A stretch of DNA of 29,596 bases from DATGEO01 sp035310015 (GCA_035310015.1 DATGEO010000112.1:1-29596); one strand, 5' to 3'. Counted from the first letter of the stretch, positions 15,023 through 23,578 are shown. The notes: generated by a model from the sequence alone, not told the origin. Translations and numbers: made by a program.

Positions 15023-15705
15023 TCTACGCCTTTCTGCGCTGGGTGATGCGCACGATCACCCGCGTCTATCTGGTCGGGCTGTTCAAAGTCGTCGGCGTCG
15101 ACAACGTTCCGCTGACCGGGCCTCTGATCGTCTGCCCGAACCATTCGGCCACGCTCGACCCGCCGATGGTGCCCGCGTTCCTGCCACGCGGCGACTCATG
15201 GAGCATGGCCAAGTCGGAGTACTTCAAGGGCCGGCTGACGCGATTCCTCTTCACCTCCTATCAGGCGTTCCCGGTGGTCAGGCACACCGCCGACCGTGCC
15301 GCCATCAAGCGCTCGTTCGACCTGCTGAAGGCAGGCCACGTGCTGATCATCTATCCGGAGGGCACGCGGGTCGAGTCAGGGGTGCTGTCGACCCCTGAGC
15401 CGGGCGCCGGCTTCATCGCCCAGAGGGCCGCGTGCCCGGTGGTGCCGGTGGGTCTGACCGGGACCCGCGAGTGCCTGCCCAAGGGCGCGAAGTGGCCGCG
15501 CCGCACGCACGTGAGCATCACCTTTGGCCAGCCCTTCGTCGTCGCCAACAAGCGGCCGGACGGCACGCGCGTATCGCACGAGGAGGCGTCGGACGCGATC
15601 ATGACCGCGATCTCGGAGCTGCTGCCGGAGCGGCAGCGCGGGGCTTACAGCGACCTCGAAGCCCTCAGCCGGAAGCTGGAGGGGGTGGCGACCCCGGCTA
15701 GCTGA
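15019..15705 (+). CDS. plsC: 1-acyl-sn-glycerol-3-phosphate acyltransferase
   Basis: PlsC acylates lysophosphatidic acid to phosphatidic acid at the inner membrane face. The 228-residue protein begins with a hydrophobic segment (IYAFLRWVMRTITRVYLVGL), then has the HX4D motif NHSATLDPP (His42, Asp47), FKGRLTRFLF, YPEGTR (residues 112-117), AQRAACPVVPVGLTG and ITFGQPF. ATG 15019 overlaps the cmk stop. The final codons GCT AGC lie in the 6-bp target site of the insertion sequence; the TGA stop is supplied by the first bases of the element. The uninterrupted site would read the same, so the protein is unchanged. Confidence 0.94.
   Translation: MIYAFLRWVMRTITRVYLVGLFKVVGVDNVPLTGPLIVCPNHSATLDPPMVPAFLPRGDSWSMAKSEYFKGRLTRFLFTSYQAFPVVRHTADRAAIKRSFDLLKAGHVLIIYPEGTRVESGVLSTPEPGAGFIAQRAACPVVPVGLTGTRECLPKGAKWPRRTHVSITFGQPFVVANKRPDGTRVSHEEASDAIMTAISELLPERQRGAYSDLEALSRKLEGVATPAS
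15697..15702 (+). repeat. Left target-site duplication of the IS481 element
   Basis: GCTAGC here is repeated at 16879-16884. IS481 family elements target and duplicate NCTAGN, so the site fits. The sequence is palindromic, so a 4-bp CTAG duplication cannot be excluded. Confidence 0.8.
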
Positions 15706-16878
15706 ATTTCCTGGACACATCTGGCACAAGGTTAGGCGGCACGCATGACCTCTTCGAGCCAGGGTTGGAGGTGGCCCAGGGCGGGGATGTTCTGAAAGCC
15801 CTTGTCAGTGAACGGAGTGCCCTCATAGCGCTCGGCCGGCGTAACCCAGCCCAGGACTCCGCTCAGGCGGTGGTAGTTGTAATACTCGGCGAACCGGGCC
15901 AACGCCAGTTCGGCAGCAGCCAGGCTGGTGAATCGCTCACGGTCGAGTACCTCAGCCTGGAGGATGTCCCAGAAGGCCTCGATTTTGCCGTTCGTCCAAG
16001 GCGACGTGATCTGGGTTCGCAGATGTCGAATGTGGAGCTCCTCAAGGCGCTTTCCGAACCGAGAAAGCAGCCCAGGCATCCAACCGACGAAAGGCTTGCC
16101 GTTGTCGCTCATGAGCTCCAGCGGCTGGCCGCAGAGTTCGAAACACTCGTCCATCCAATGGACGATGGGGACCGCCTTGTTCTCGGTCAGGATGCGCAGG
16201 CCGATGACGAACCGAGAGTGGTCGTCAACCAAACCAGCGATCCAGGTCTTGATGTAGCTGCTGCCGAGGTTGATGAAGAAAGGTCCTTTGAGATCGACGT
16301 GCCAGAGTTCGTTAGGTCGACCTCGCTCGTAACGAGGCCCAGCCGGACGTGGCACCGTTCCCCGACTGCAACCGCAGGCCCTGAAGAGCTGGTCGATGTG
16401 GGTCGGACTGACTCGGTAGATCTGGCGCCGGCTCATCTCGGCGGCGATCCTTTTCGAATTCCAGTAGGTGTGAAGACGGATGGCGATGATGACCATGTCC
16501 ACCCATTCCGGGACCGCAACTCGAAGCCGATGCGGGCGCCGGGAGCCGTCGACCAAGCCGACGATTCCGCGTGCCTCGAAAGCCGCAAGCCAGCGGTAGA
16601 GCGAGCGGCGCGCGACCTGGAGCTGACGGCCCGCCGCGTCGACGCCAACTTCATGGGCGAGGCGAACAGCCCGCATCCGAAGGCGGACATAGTCCAGGCC
16701 TCGCTGCTGCAGCTGGCCGGACGGTCGACCATTCTGGGTCGCCAAAAAGAGAAAGCCGGGTCCTTCCTGGTAGCGATGCCGACGGATGCGACGGTGCGGA
16801 TCGGAGGGGTTGGACTGAGCGGAGTCTGGCATGCGCCGACAGTAGCTCTCGCTGTGCCATATCTATCCAGGAAATTCA
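15703..16878 (-). mobile_element. IS481 family insertion sequence, 1176 bp, apparently intact
   Basis: The element has TG...CA ends and terminal inverted repeats. The first 13 bases (TGAATTTCCTGGA) are perfectly repeated inverted at 16866-16878; over 26 bases (15703-15728 and 16853-16878) 23 match. It is flanked by 6-bp GCTAGC duplications and contains a single full-length transposase gene on the - strand. It lies between plsC and the convergent ATPase gene without breaking either. Matching flanks and an open transposase frame suggest recent insertion. Confidence 0.93.
15732..16832 (-). CDS. IS481 family DDE transposase
   Basis: A 366-residue transposase with an N-terminal helix-turn-helix region (VDAAGRQLQVARRSLYRWL, then AAFEARGIVGLVD) and an rve integrase core. 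The acidic triad is Asp180 (NELWHVDLKGPF), Asp243 (LMSDNGKPF) and Glu285 (NGKIEAFWD), with WIAGLVDDHSRF between. The protein inserts and excises its own element. The start is ATG 16832, inside the element, and the stop TAA is near the left end, so no truncation is seen. Codon choice and base composition look somewhat less GC-rich than the neighbours, consistent with transfer. Confidence 0.93.
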   Translation of the reverse strand: MPDSAQSNPSDPHRRIRRHRYQEGPGFLFLATQNGRPSGQLQQRGLDYVRLRMRAVRLAHEVGVDAAGRQLQVARRSLYRWLAAFEARGIVGLVDGSRRPHRLRVAVPEWVDMVIIAIRLHTYWNSKRIAAEMSRRQIYRVSPTHIDQLFRACGCSRGTVPRPAGPRYERGRPNELWHVDLKGPFFINLGSSYIKTWIAGLVDDHSRFVIGLRILTENKAVPIVHWMDECFELCGQPLELMSDNGKPFVGWMPGLLSRFGKRLEELHIRHLRTQITSPWTNGKIEAFWDILQAEVLDRERFTSLAAAELALARFAEYYNYHRLSGVLGWVTPAERYEGTPFTDKGFQNIPALGHLQPWLEEVMRAA

Positions 16879-16884
16879 GCTAGC
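16879..16884 (+). repeat. Right target-site duplication of the IS481 element
   Basis: GCTAGC matches the left copy. It contains the reverse complement of the TAG stop of the ATPase gene that ends at 16880. Confidence 0.8.
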
Positions 16885-18190
16885 TGACCTGCGGGCGGGC
16901 CCAGTCGTCCTCGGTGACCGAGCCGAGAGCCGGGTTGAAGCAGGCGTCGAAGGCCTCCTTCAGCGTCTGGGGCGTGAGCCGCGGCGGCTCCTGGCGGTAG
17001 TTCGCGAGGTCGACCAGGCGGGCGATCAGCGAGCGGGGGTGCGATCCACGCAGCGGCTTCTTGCCGTACAGCGTGTGGAGGAGGTAGTTCACCGCGTTCG
17101 GGTCGAAGGCGACGCCCTGGCGCTCGCACTCGAACTTGAGGATGCGGCCGAATGCCTCGGGCGTCGGGTTGCCGACGCCGATCTTGTACGCCATGCGGCG
17201 GAGGAAGGCTTCGTCGACGAGCTCGGTGGGCGAGAGGTTGGTCGAGAACACGACCTGGCAGAGGAAGGGCAGCTCGATCTTGCGGCCGGACGCCGAGAGG
17301 TCGAGGTAGTCGACTTTCTTCTCCATCGGGACGATGAACCGGTTGAGAAGGCGCATCGGCGGCACCTCCTGGCGGCCGAAGTCGTCGATGACGAAGACGC
17401 CGGCGTTGGCCTTCCACTGCAGCGGCGCCTCGTAGTAGCGGTTCTGCGCGTCATAGGTGAGGTCGAGCTGCTCGAGCTTGAGCTCACCGCCGGCCACGAC
17501 GACCGGGCGCTCGACCTTGACCAGTCGCCGGTCGATGGGCTGCTCGCCCTCCGCGATCTTGTGATACACGGGGTCGATGACGCGGATGATCTCGTCACCG
17601 ATGGCCACGGCGTGCGGGATCTCGATGGGCGCGCCCATCAAGAGCGCCATGCGCTCGGTGATCGTGCTCTTGCCGTTGCCAGGCGCTCCGAAGATGAACA
17701 GCGAGGCACGCGACACCATGGCGCCGCCGATCTGGTCGATCACGTGCTGCTCCAGCTCCAGCTGGCCGAGCGCGCGCTTGAGCGCGGCGTCGGTGACGTT
17801 GGCGCGGCCCGAGACCTGCGAGCGGATCAGCGTGAGGTAGTCCTCGAAGTTGATCGGGCAGGGGCCGAGGTAGCGGGTCTGCACCGACGACATCTCGGCG
17901 GCGCGCTGGCGGCCGGCGGTCGAAACCGTGTAGCTCATGCGCACGGGAATGGGCCGGCCCTCCAGCCCGGGCTCGTTGGAGAAGCCCATGGTGTCCATGA
18001 GCTGGGCCTTCTGGTACTCCTCGATGATCGGCTGCAGGGTCTCGAACGGCAGGCCGAGCCTGGTCTCGATGGCCCCGCCGCTCAGCTGGTCGGCGAAGGC
18101 GAGCGTCCGGAGGAGGAGGCTGGCGACGAGGTCTCGGCGGACGTGCAGGTCCTCGAGTCGCCTGGGTGCCTCGATCGCCCCGGTTTGCAT
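16880..18190 (-). CDS. AAA+ ATPase with winged-helix-like N-terminus, function unknown
   Basis: A 436-residue protein starting at ATG 18190. Residues 20-100 look like a winged helix (GAIETRLGLPFETLQPIIEE, then RMSYTVSTAGRQRA). The AAA+ core follows: Walker A GAPGNGKST (168-176), Walker B VFVIDD (265-270), sensor-1 Asn in VVFSTNLSP, and FLRRMAYKIGV with likely Arg-finger residues 331-332. The C-terminal helical part includes GSHPRSLIARLVDLANY. It is MoxR-like in spirit but not assigned. The frame runs upstream to 18388, under dinG, and was not used because ATG 18190 directly follows a TATATT hexamer. It points away from dinG and towards plsC. Confidence 0.85.
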   Translation of the reverse strand: MQTGAIEAPRRLEDLHVRRDLVASLLLRTLAFADQLSGGAIETRLGLPFETLQPIIEEYQKAQLMDTMGFSNEPGLEGRPIPVRMSYTVSTAGRQRAAEMSSVQTRYLGPCPINFEDYLTLIRSQVSGRANVTDAALKRALGQLELEQHVIDQIGGAMVSRASLFIFGAPGNGKSTITERMALLMGAPIEIPHAVAIGDEIIRVIDPVYHKIAEGEQPIDRRLVKVERPVVVAGGELKLEQLDLTYDAQNRYYEAPLQWKANAGVFVIDDFGRQEVPPMRLLNRFIVPMEKKVDYLDLSASGRKIELPFLCQVVFSTNLSPTELVDEAFLRRMAYKIGVGNPTPEAFGRILKFECERQGVAFDPNAVNYLLHTLYGKKPLRGSHPRSLIARLVDLANYRQEPPRLTPQTLKEAFDACFNPALGSVTEDDWARPQVS

Positions 18191-18199
18191 CGCGGGGGA

Positions 18200-18205
18200 A
18201 ATATA
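18200..18205 (-). promoter_or_regulatory. Likely -10 element of the AAA+ ATPase gene
   Basis: On the - strand TATATT lies 9 bp before ATG 18190 in otherwise GC-rich DNA. The transcript would be nearly leaderless; no SD is visible in the 9-bp gap (TCCCCCGCG). Confidence 0.45.
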
Positions 18206-18245
18206 CCAATCGGCGCTCCGGCCGACCTGAGTTAAGGCGCCCTTC

Positions 18246-21020
18246 ATGAGCGGGCCCTCGCGTACGTACAATCGACAGCCACCCGTGCCGGAGTACGTGT
18301 CCCTGGACCTCGAGACCACAGGTCTGGACGCGTCCCGCGACCGCGTCATCGAGGTCGGAGCGGTCGCGTTCACGCCCGACCGCACCATCGCGACGCTCGA
18401 GCGCCTCGTCGATCCTCAGCGTCCGCTGCCCGACGCGGTGGCGCGACTGACGGGCATCACGCAGGCGGACCTGCGCGGCGGCGTGACGGCCGACCTTGCG
18501 CTGGGAGAGCTGGTCGAGTTCATCCGCGGACGCCAGCCGGTGGGCCACGGCGCGCGTCTCGACGTGGAGTTCCTCGCGGCCAACGGCGCATGGTCGGCCG
18601 GCCAGGAGATCCTCGACACGCTCGACGTGGCGCGCATCCTGCTGCCGTCGGCGACGAGCCACAGCCTGCCGCTGCTGGCGACCGAGCTCGGCTTCTCTCA
18701 GCCGCGCCCGCACCGGGCGCTGGACGACGCCGACGCGACGCGCCAGCTCCTTTTGCGGCTGCGCGAGGAGGCCGCGGCCCTCGACGAAGGATTGAAGGAT
18801 TCGATCCTCGCGCTCATAGCGCCCTACGGCTGGGCGGTCGCGCGGTTCTTCGCGGAGGCGCTGACGGCGCCCGCGCCGGAAAGTGCGCCGGCCGAGCCGG
18901 CGCCCCGTGGCGCGGCGACGTCGCGGCGGGCCGGGCAGCCGCCGGACGACCCGGAGCTCATGGTCGCGATGCTCGGGCCTGACGGCCCGCTGGCGGGCGT
19001 CCTGCCCGACTACGAGCACCGCGAGCCGCAGATGCAGATGCTGCTGGCCATCGCCCAGATCCAGGCGCGCGGCGGCACGCTGCTGGTCGAGGCCGGGACC
19101 GGGACGGGGAAGAGCCTCGCCTATCTCCTACCCGCCCTGGCGCGATCGGTGCGTCACCGCGAGCGCGTGGTCGTGTCGACCAATACCCACACGCTGCAGG
19201 AGCAGCTGATGAACAAGGACCTGCCCGGTCTGAGCGAGTGGCTGCCCTGGGGGTTCAAGGCCTGCTTGCTGAAAGGCCGCTCCAACTACGTGTCGCTGCG
19301 GCGCTGGCGCCGCTACCTCGTGCAGCCCTGCGAGGACGCGGACGAGCTCCGCTTCAAGCTGAAGGTGCTCGTCTGGCTGCATTCGACCAAGAGCGGCGAT
19401 CGCTCGGAGCTGCGGCTGCACGGCAGGGAGGAGGTGCTGTGGACGCAGATCGCCTCCGACCCGCTCGACTGCATCGGCGTCCACTGCACGGCCGACGACT
19501 GCTACGTCCACCGCGCCCGCGGCGAGGCCGAGACCGCGGATCTCGTCGTGGTCAACCACGCGCTGCTCCTCGCGGACGCCGATGTCGGCGGCGGCCTGCT
19601 GCCCGAGTTCGACCACCTCGTGGTCGACGAGGCGCATCACCTCGAGGAGGCGGCGACGCAGGGGCTGAGGCAGGAGGTCGACGGACCTGGCCTGCTCGCG
19701 CTGCTGGAGCGCCTCGCTCTGCAGCCCGCCGGCGTCGCTGAACCGAGCGGCTTGCTGGTCGAGCTGCGCGAGCAGCCGCGGCTCGGCGCGTCCGGCGAGA
19801 CCTTCACCTCCGCCATCAGCCACACACTCGCCGCGTCATCGCGCGTGCGTGACCTGTTCGCGATCGCCACCGACCACGTCAACGCCCGCCTGGCGGAGGC
19901 GGAGCGGCGCGAGGAATCGGTGCGCCTCGTTCCCGCGGTGCGTGAAGAGCCCGAGTGGCAGGAGCTGACGCTTGTCGCCGAGAACGCATCGACCGCGCTG
20001 GCGGCGCTCGAAACCTCGCTGCGTTCGATTGCCTCGACCGCGCGCGAATGGCTCGGCGGCGACGAACCCGATCAGGCGGTCCGCGAGCTCGAGATCATCC
20101 GCGGCCGGCTCCAGGGCGCGGCGATTCTCATCCGCGAAGCGCTGCTGCAGCCGGATCCGAATCGCGTGTACTGGTTCACGCTGGTGGCGAGGCACGAGAG
20201 CCTGCTCCTGCGCTCGGCGCCCGTCAACGTCGGCAACCTCCTGCGCGAGCGCGTCTACGCCGAGAAGCGCTCGACGGTGTTCACCTCGGCCACGCTCGCG
20301 GTGGGAGGGAGCTTCGATTACTTCCGCTCGCGTGTCGGGCTCGGGCCGAACGTCGAAGAGCTCGTGCTGCCATCGCCGTTCGACTTCTACCACCAGGCGC
20401 TCGTATGCATGCCGTCGGACTTTCCGGTCCCGGAGCACGAGGACTTCGAAGCGCGCGTCACCGAGGTCATCGCGGCCGTGGCGAGCCGGGCGCGCGGCCG
20501 CACGCTCGTGCTCTTCACCTCTCACCGGCAGCTGCGCGACGTCCACGAGGCGCTGAAGCACCGCGTCGACCTCGACGACCTGCTGATCCTCGGCCAGGGC
20601 ATCGACGGTCAGCGGCGGCAGCTGCTCAAGACCTTCGAGGACGCCGAACGGCCGCTGCTGCTCGGCACCTCGACGTTCTGGGAGGGCATCGACATCCCGG
20701 GCGAGCGGCTGAGCTGCGTGATCGTCGTGCGGCTGCCCTTCCCGGTGCCGACCGAGCCGGTGTACGCGGCGCGCGCCGAGCGCCTGCGCGACGGCTTCGC
20801 GCAGCTGGCGCTGCCCCAGGCGGCGCTGCGGCTGAAGCAGGGCTTCGGCCGGCTCATCCGCCGCTCCACCGACCGCGGCGCGGTGGTCATCCTCGACCAC
20901 CGCATCCTCGGCCGGGACTACGGCCGCGCGTTTCTCGAGATCCTGCCGCCGGCGTCCCGGTTCATCGGCCCGGCGGACGAGATCGCGTCGCACGTGAGCG
21001 CGTGGCTGGACGAGGTTTGA
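18246..21020 (+). CDS. dinG: DinG-type helicase with N-terminal DEDDh exonuclease domain
   Basis: A 924-residue fusion. Residues about 15-175 are a DnaQ-like exonuclease: SLDLETTGLD (Asp21, Glu23), VGHGARLDVEFL, HRALDDAD (His156, Asp160). A linker leads to an XPD/DinG superfamily 2 helicase: Walker A EAGTGTGKS (near 282-290), DEAHHLEEAA (461-470), STFWEGIDIPGERL, RLPFPVPTEP and QGFGRLIRR. Such fusions are common in Firmicutes and Actinobacteria and act in DNA repair. Iron-sulfur ligands are partial: Cys409, Cys414 and Cys419 are present, but the expected Cys after KGRSNY is Ser350. ATG 18246 was chosen; GTG 18285 behind TACAAT (18267-18272) is an alternative. The stop overlaps rsmI as TTGA. 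Confidence 0.92.
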   Translation: MSGPSRTYNRQPPVPEYVSLDLETTGLDASRDRVIEVGAVAFTPDRTIATLERLVDPQRPLPDAVARLTGITQADLRGGVTADLALGELVEFIRGRQPVGHGARLDVEFLAANGAWSAGQEILDTLDVARILLPSATSHSLPLLATELGFSQPRPHRALDDADATRQLLLRLREEAAALDEGLKDSILALIAPYGWAVARFFAEALTAPAPESAPAEPAPRGAATSRRAGQPPDDPELMVAMLGPDGPLAGVLPDYEHREPQMQMLLAIAQIQARGGTLLVEAGTGTGKSLAYLLPALARSVRHRERVVVSTNTHTLQEQLMNKDLPGLSEWLPWGFKACLLKGRSNYVSLRRWRRYLVQPCEDADELRFKLKVLVWLHSTKSGDRSELRLHGREEVLWTQIASDPLDCIGVHCTADDCYVHRARGEAETADLVVVNHALLLADADVGGGLLPEFDHLVVDEAHHLEEAATQGLRQEVDGPGLLALLERLALQPAGVAEPSGLLVELREQPRLGASGETFTSAISHTLAASSRVRDLFAIATDHVNARLAEAERREESVRLVPAVREEPEWQELTLVAENASTALAALETSLRSIASTAREWLGGDEPDQAVRELEIIRGRLQGAAILIREALLQPDPNRVYWFTLVARHESLLLRSAPVNVGNLLRERVYAEKRSTVFTSATLAVGGSFDYFRSRVGLGPNVEELVLPSPFDFYHQALVCMPSDFPVPEHEDFEARVTEVIAAVASRARGRTLVLFTSHRQLRDVHEALKHRVDLDDLLILGQGIDGQRRQLLKTFEDAERPLLLGTSTFWEGIDIPGERLSCVIVVRLPFPVPTEPVYAARAERLRDGFAQLALPQAALRLKQGFGRLIRRSTDRGAVVILDHRILGRDYGRAFLEILPPASRFIGPADEIASHVSAWLDEV

Positions 21021-21679
21021 GCACGCTCTTCGTCGTCGCGACTCCCATCGGCAACCTCGAGGACGTGAGCGCGCGAGCGCTCCGTGTGCTGTCGGAGGTC
21101 GGCGCCATCGCGGCCGAGGACACCCGCGTCACCGCCAGACTGCTGGCGCGGCACGAGATCCGCAAGCCGATGATCAGCTACCGCGCGCCGGTCGAGCGCC
21201 GCGGCCTGCCCAGGGTGATGGCCGCGCTCGACGGCGGGGATGTCGCGCTGGTCAGCGACGCGGGCACTCCGACGCTGTCGGACCCCGGAGCGGCCCTGGT
21301 GAACGCGGCGTGGGCCGCGGGCCACACGGTCGTGCCCGTTCCCGGGCCGAGCGCGATCGCGGCGGCGCTGTCGGTGGCCGGTCACGGCGGCCCGGGCTTT
21401 TCCTTCGCCGGCTACCTGCCGCGCAAGCCGGGCGAGATGCGCCGGCTGCTGCAGCGGCAGGCGGACGATCCGCGGCCGCTGGTCGCGTTCGAGTCGCCCT
21501 ACCGGACGCGCAAATCGCTGGCGCTGATCGCCGAGGTCCTGCCCGACCGGCCCGTCACGCTCGCGCGAGAGCTCACCAAGATCCACGAGCAGGTGCTGCG
21601 CGGCACGGCGGCCGAGGTGGCGGCCGCGCTCGGCGAGAACGTGCGCGGGGAGATTACGCTCGTGATCGCCGGTGCCTAG
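21017..21679 (+). CDS. rsmI: 16S rRNA 2'-O-methyltransferase RsmI
   Basis: RsmI methylates the 2'-OH of C1402 of 16S rRNA with SAM. The 220-residue protein opens STLFVVATPIGNLEDVSARA and has AAEDTRVTARLLARHEI, ALVSDAGTPTLSDPG, PVPGPSAIAAALSVAG, FAGYLPRK and VAFESPYR, the tetrapyrrole-methylase-fold signature of the family. The TTG 21017 start overlaps the dinG stop as TTGA. The frame is open far upstream only as a shadow of dinG. It overlaps metG by 8 bp. With rsmA downstream, two 16S rRNA methyltransferases flank metG. Confidence 0.96.
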   Translation: MSTLFVVATPIGNLEDVSARALRVLSEVGAIAAEDTRVTARLLARHEIRKPMISYRAPVERRGLPRVMAALDGGDVALVSDAGTPTLSDPGAALVNAAWAAGHTVVPVPGPSAIAAALSVAGHGGPGFSFAGYLPRKPGEMRRLLQRQADDPRPLVAFESPYRTRKSLALIAEVLPDRPVTLARELTKIHEQVLRGTAAEVAAALGENVRGEITLVIAGA

Positions 21680-23405
21680 GACAGTTTTGATCGCTCCCGC
21701 ATGGCCTTATGCCAACGGGCCCCGCCACATCGGCCACGTGGCGGGCTTCGCCGTGCCCGCCGACGTGCTGGCGCGCTTCTGGCGCCTGCGCGGCACGCGC
21801 GTGCTGATGGCGAGCGGCACCGACGAGCACGGCACGCCCATCACGTACGAGGCCGACAAGCGAGGCATCCCGCCGCGGGAGTTCGCGGACCAGAACAACG
21901 CGCTCATAGTCGAGGACCTCCGCCGGCTGGGCATGACGTATGACGTGTTCACGCGGACGACGACGAAGAACCACTACCGCGTGACGCAGGACCTCTTCCT
22001 GAAGCTCTACGAGAAGGGCTACCTCGTCAAGCGGAAGCAGATGGGCGCGTTCGACCCCGCGACCGGCCGCACGCTGCCGGATCGATACATCGAGGGCACG
22101 TGCCCGATCTGCGGCAATCCCGACGCGCGCGGCGACCAGTGCGACAACTGCGGCAACCAGCTCGATCCGATCGACCTCATCAACCCGCACCAGCGCGGCA
22201 GCGCCGCGCCGGTGGAATTTCGCGAGACCGAGCACTTCTTCTTCGACCTGCCGGCGTTCGGCGGCCAGCTCACCGAATGGATCGAAAGCCATCCGGACTG
22301 GCGGACCAACGTGCGCAAGTACTCGCTCGAGTACGTCGGCGGCCTCAAGCCGCGCGCCATCACCCGCGACCTCGACTGGGGAGTGCCCGTGCCTCTTCCC
22401 GGTTGGGAGGACAACCCGCACAAGAAGATCTACGTCTGGTTCGACGCCGTGATCGGGTACCTGTCGGCGTCGATCGAGTGGGCGAACACGATCGGCGATC
22501 CCGAAGCGTGGAAGGACTGGTGGCAGAACCCCGAGAGCCGCCACTACTACACGATGGGCAAGGACAACATCACGTTCCACACGGTGATGTGGCCCGCGAT
22601 CCTCATGGGCGTCGGCGACATGAACCTGCCCGACGAGATCGTGGCCAGCGAGCACCTGCACATGGAAGGCAAGAGGCTCTCCACCAGTCGCGGGCACGTG
22701 ATCTACGTGCGCGACGTGCTCGACAAGTACGACGCCGACGCCCTGCGCTACTACCTGATGATCGCGGGCCCGGAGAACCAGGACTCCGACTTCACATGGT
22801 CGGAGTTCGTGCGCCGCAACAACGACGAGCTCGTCGCGACGTGGGGCAACCTTGTGCACCGCACGCTGGTCAACGCCCACCGGAACTTCGGCGGCGTGCC
22901 GGAGCCCGGCGCGCTGACGACCGGCGACGTCGCGCTGCTCGACGAGGTCGAGACCGCGCTCGGCGTGGTCGCGGAGCACCTCGCGGCGGCGCGCTTCCAG
23001 AACGCGCTCAAGCACGCGATGGGGACGGCCGCGAAAGTGAACGTGTACCTCGGCGGCGAGCAGCCGTGGAAGAGCATCAAGACGGATCGCGAGCGCGCGG
23101 GCACGGTGCTTTACGTCGCGCTGCGCTGCGTCGACAACCTCAAAACGATGCTCACGCCGTTCCTGCCCTTCTCTTCGCAGCGGCTGCACGCGATGCTGGG
23201 CTACGAGGACGTGATCGCGCCGCAGCCCGAGGTCCGCGAGGTCGCCGAGGACGGCGCGGCGCACTCGGTGCTCACAGGCGAGTATCCCGTCGAGGACCGC
23301 TGGCGCCCGTCGGAGCTGCCCGCCGGCCGCCCGCTGCCGCCCCCACAGGCCCTGTTCAAGCTGCTCGACCCGGTCGAAGAGGAGCCCAGCGCATCCGAAG
23401 CCTGA
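21672..23405 (+). CDS. metG: Methionyl-tRNA synthetase
   Basis: MetRS charges tRNA-Met. The 577-residue protein has the HIGH-like PYANGPRHIGHVAG (residues 12-25), a zinc knuckle CPICGN...CDNCGN, YVWFDAVIGYLSA, GKDNITFHTVMWPA and the catalytic loop KRLSTSRG starting at residue 334, a variant of KMSKS. The class I core and anticodon domain are followed by an ordinary short C-terminus; the tRNA-binding domain of some MetRS is absent. GTG 21672 overlaps rsmI by 8 bp. The last codons and TGA stop fall in the left arm of inverted-repeat element 2. Confidence 0.96.
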   Translation: MPRTVLIAPAWPYANGPRHIGHVAGFAVPADVLARFWRLRGTRVLMASGTDEHGTPITYEADKRGIPPREFADQNNALIVEDLRRLGMTYDVFTRTTTKNHYRVTQDLFLKLYEKGYLVKRKQMGAFDPATGRTLPDRYIEGTCPICGNPDARGDQCDNCGNQLDPIDLINPHQRGSAAPVEFRETEHFFFDLPAFGGQLTEWIESHPDWRTNVRKYSLEYVGGLKPRAITRDLDWGVPVPLPGWEDNPHKKIYVWFDAVIGYLSASIEWANTIGDPEAWKDWWQNPESRHYYTMGKDNITFHTVMWPAILMGVGDMNLPDEIVASEHLHMEGKRLSTSRGHVIYVRDVLDKYDADALRYYLMIAGPENQDSDFTWSEFVRRNNDELVATWGNLVHRTLVNAHRNFGGVPEPGALTTGDVALLDEVETALGVVAEHLAAARFQNALKHAMGTAAKVNVYLGGEQPWKSIKTDRERAGTVLYVALRCVDNLKTMLTPFLPFSSQRLHAMLGYEDVIAPQPEVREVAEDGAAHSVLTGEYPVEDRWRPSELPAGRPLPPPQALFKLLDPVEEEPSASEA

Positions 23406-23578
23406 AGCCGCCGCTCCTCGAGCGCGTCTTCGCTACTGACGCGGCTCACCCGGGCGTTGCCGCTGCGCTGCGGTCCTCGTGCACTCAGAGTTCACTCCGG
23501 TCCGCTGCTCGCGCCGCCTTCGGGTGAGCTCGCCTCAGCGCGAATCCGCATCGCGAGGCCGGCGGACTCCAGGCTTCG
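23396..23578. repeat. Inverted-repeat element 2 (about 183 bp) at the metG/tatD junction
   Basis: CGAAGCCTG at 23396-23404 is repeated inverted at 23570-23578, and the similarity continues inward imperfectly with CCGCCG and CTCG blocks for roughly 35 bp. The middle is rich in CGCTGCG- and CTCG-type repeats and shares TCCGCTGCTCG with element 3. The metG stop lies in the left arm and the probable tatD start in the right half. The symmetry is weaker than in elements 1 and 3, so this is less certain. Confidence 0.45.

Noticed and set aside
15765..16883. 372-codon + strand frame inside the insertion sequence
   Set aside because: It is the antisense of the transposase and runs through the element end; it has no domain motif.
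16880..18388. Longer 502-residue start for the AAA+ ATPase at 18388
   Set aside because: The extra residues lie antisense to the dinG exonuclease domain, and ATG 18190 has a promoter-like hexamer just upstream.
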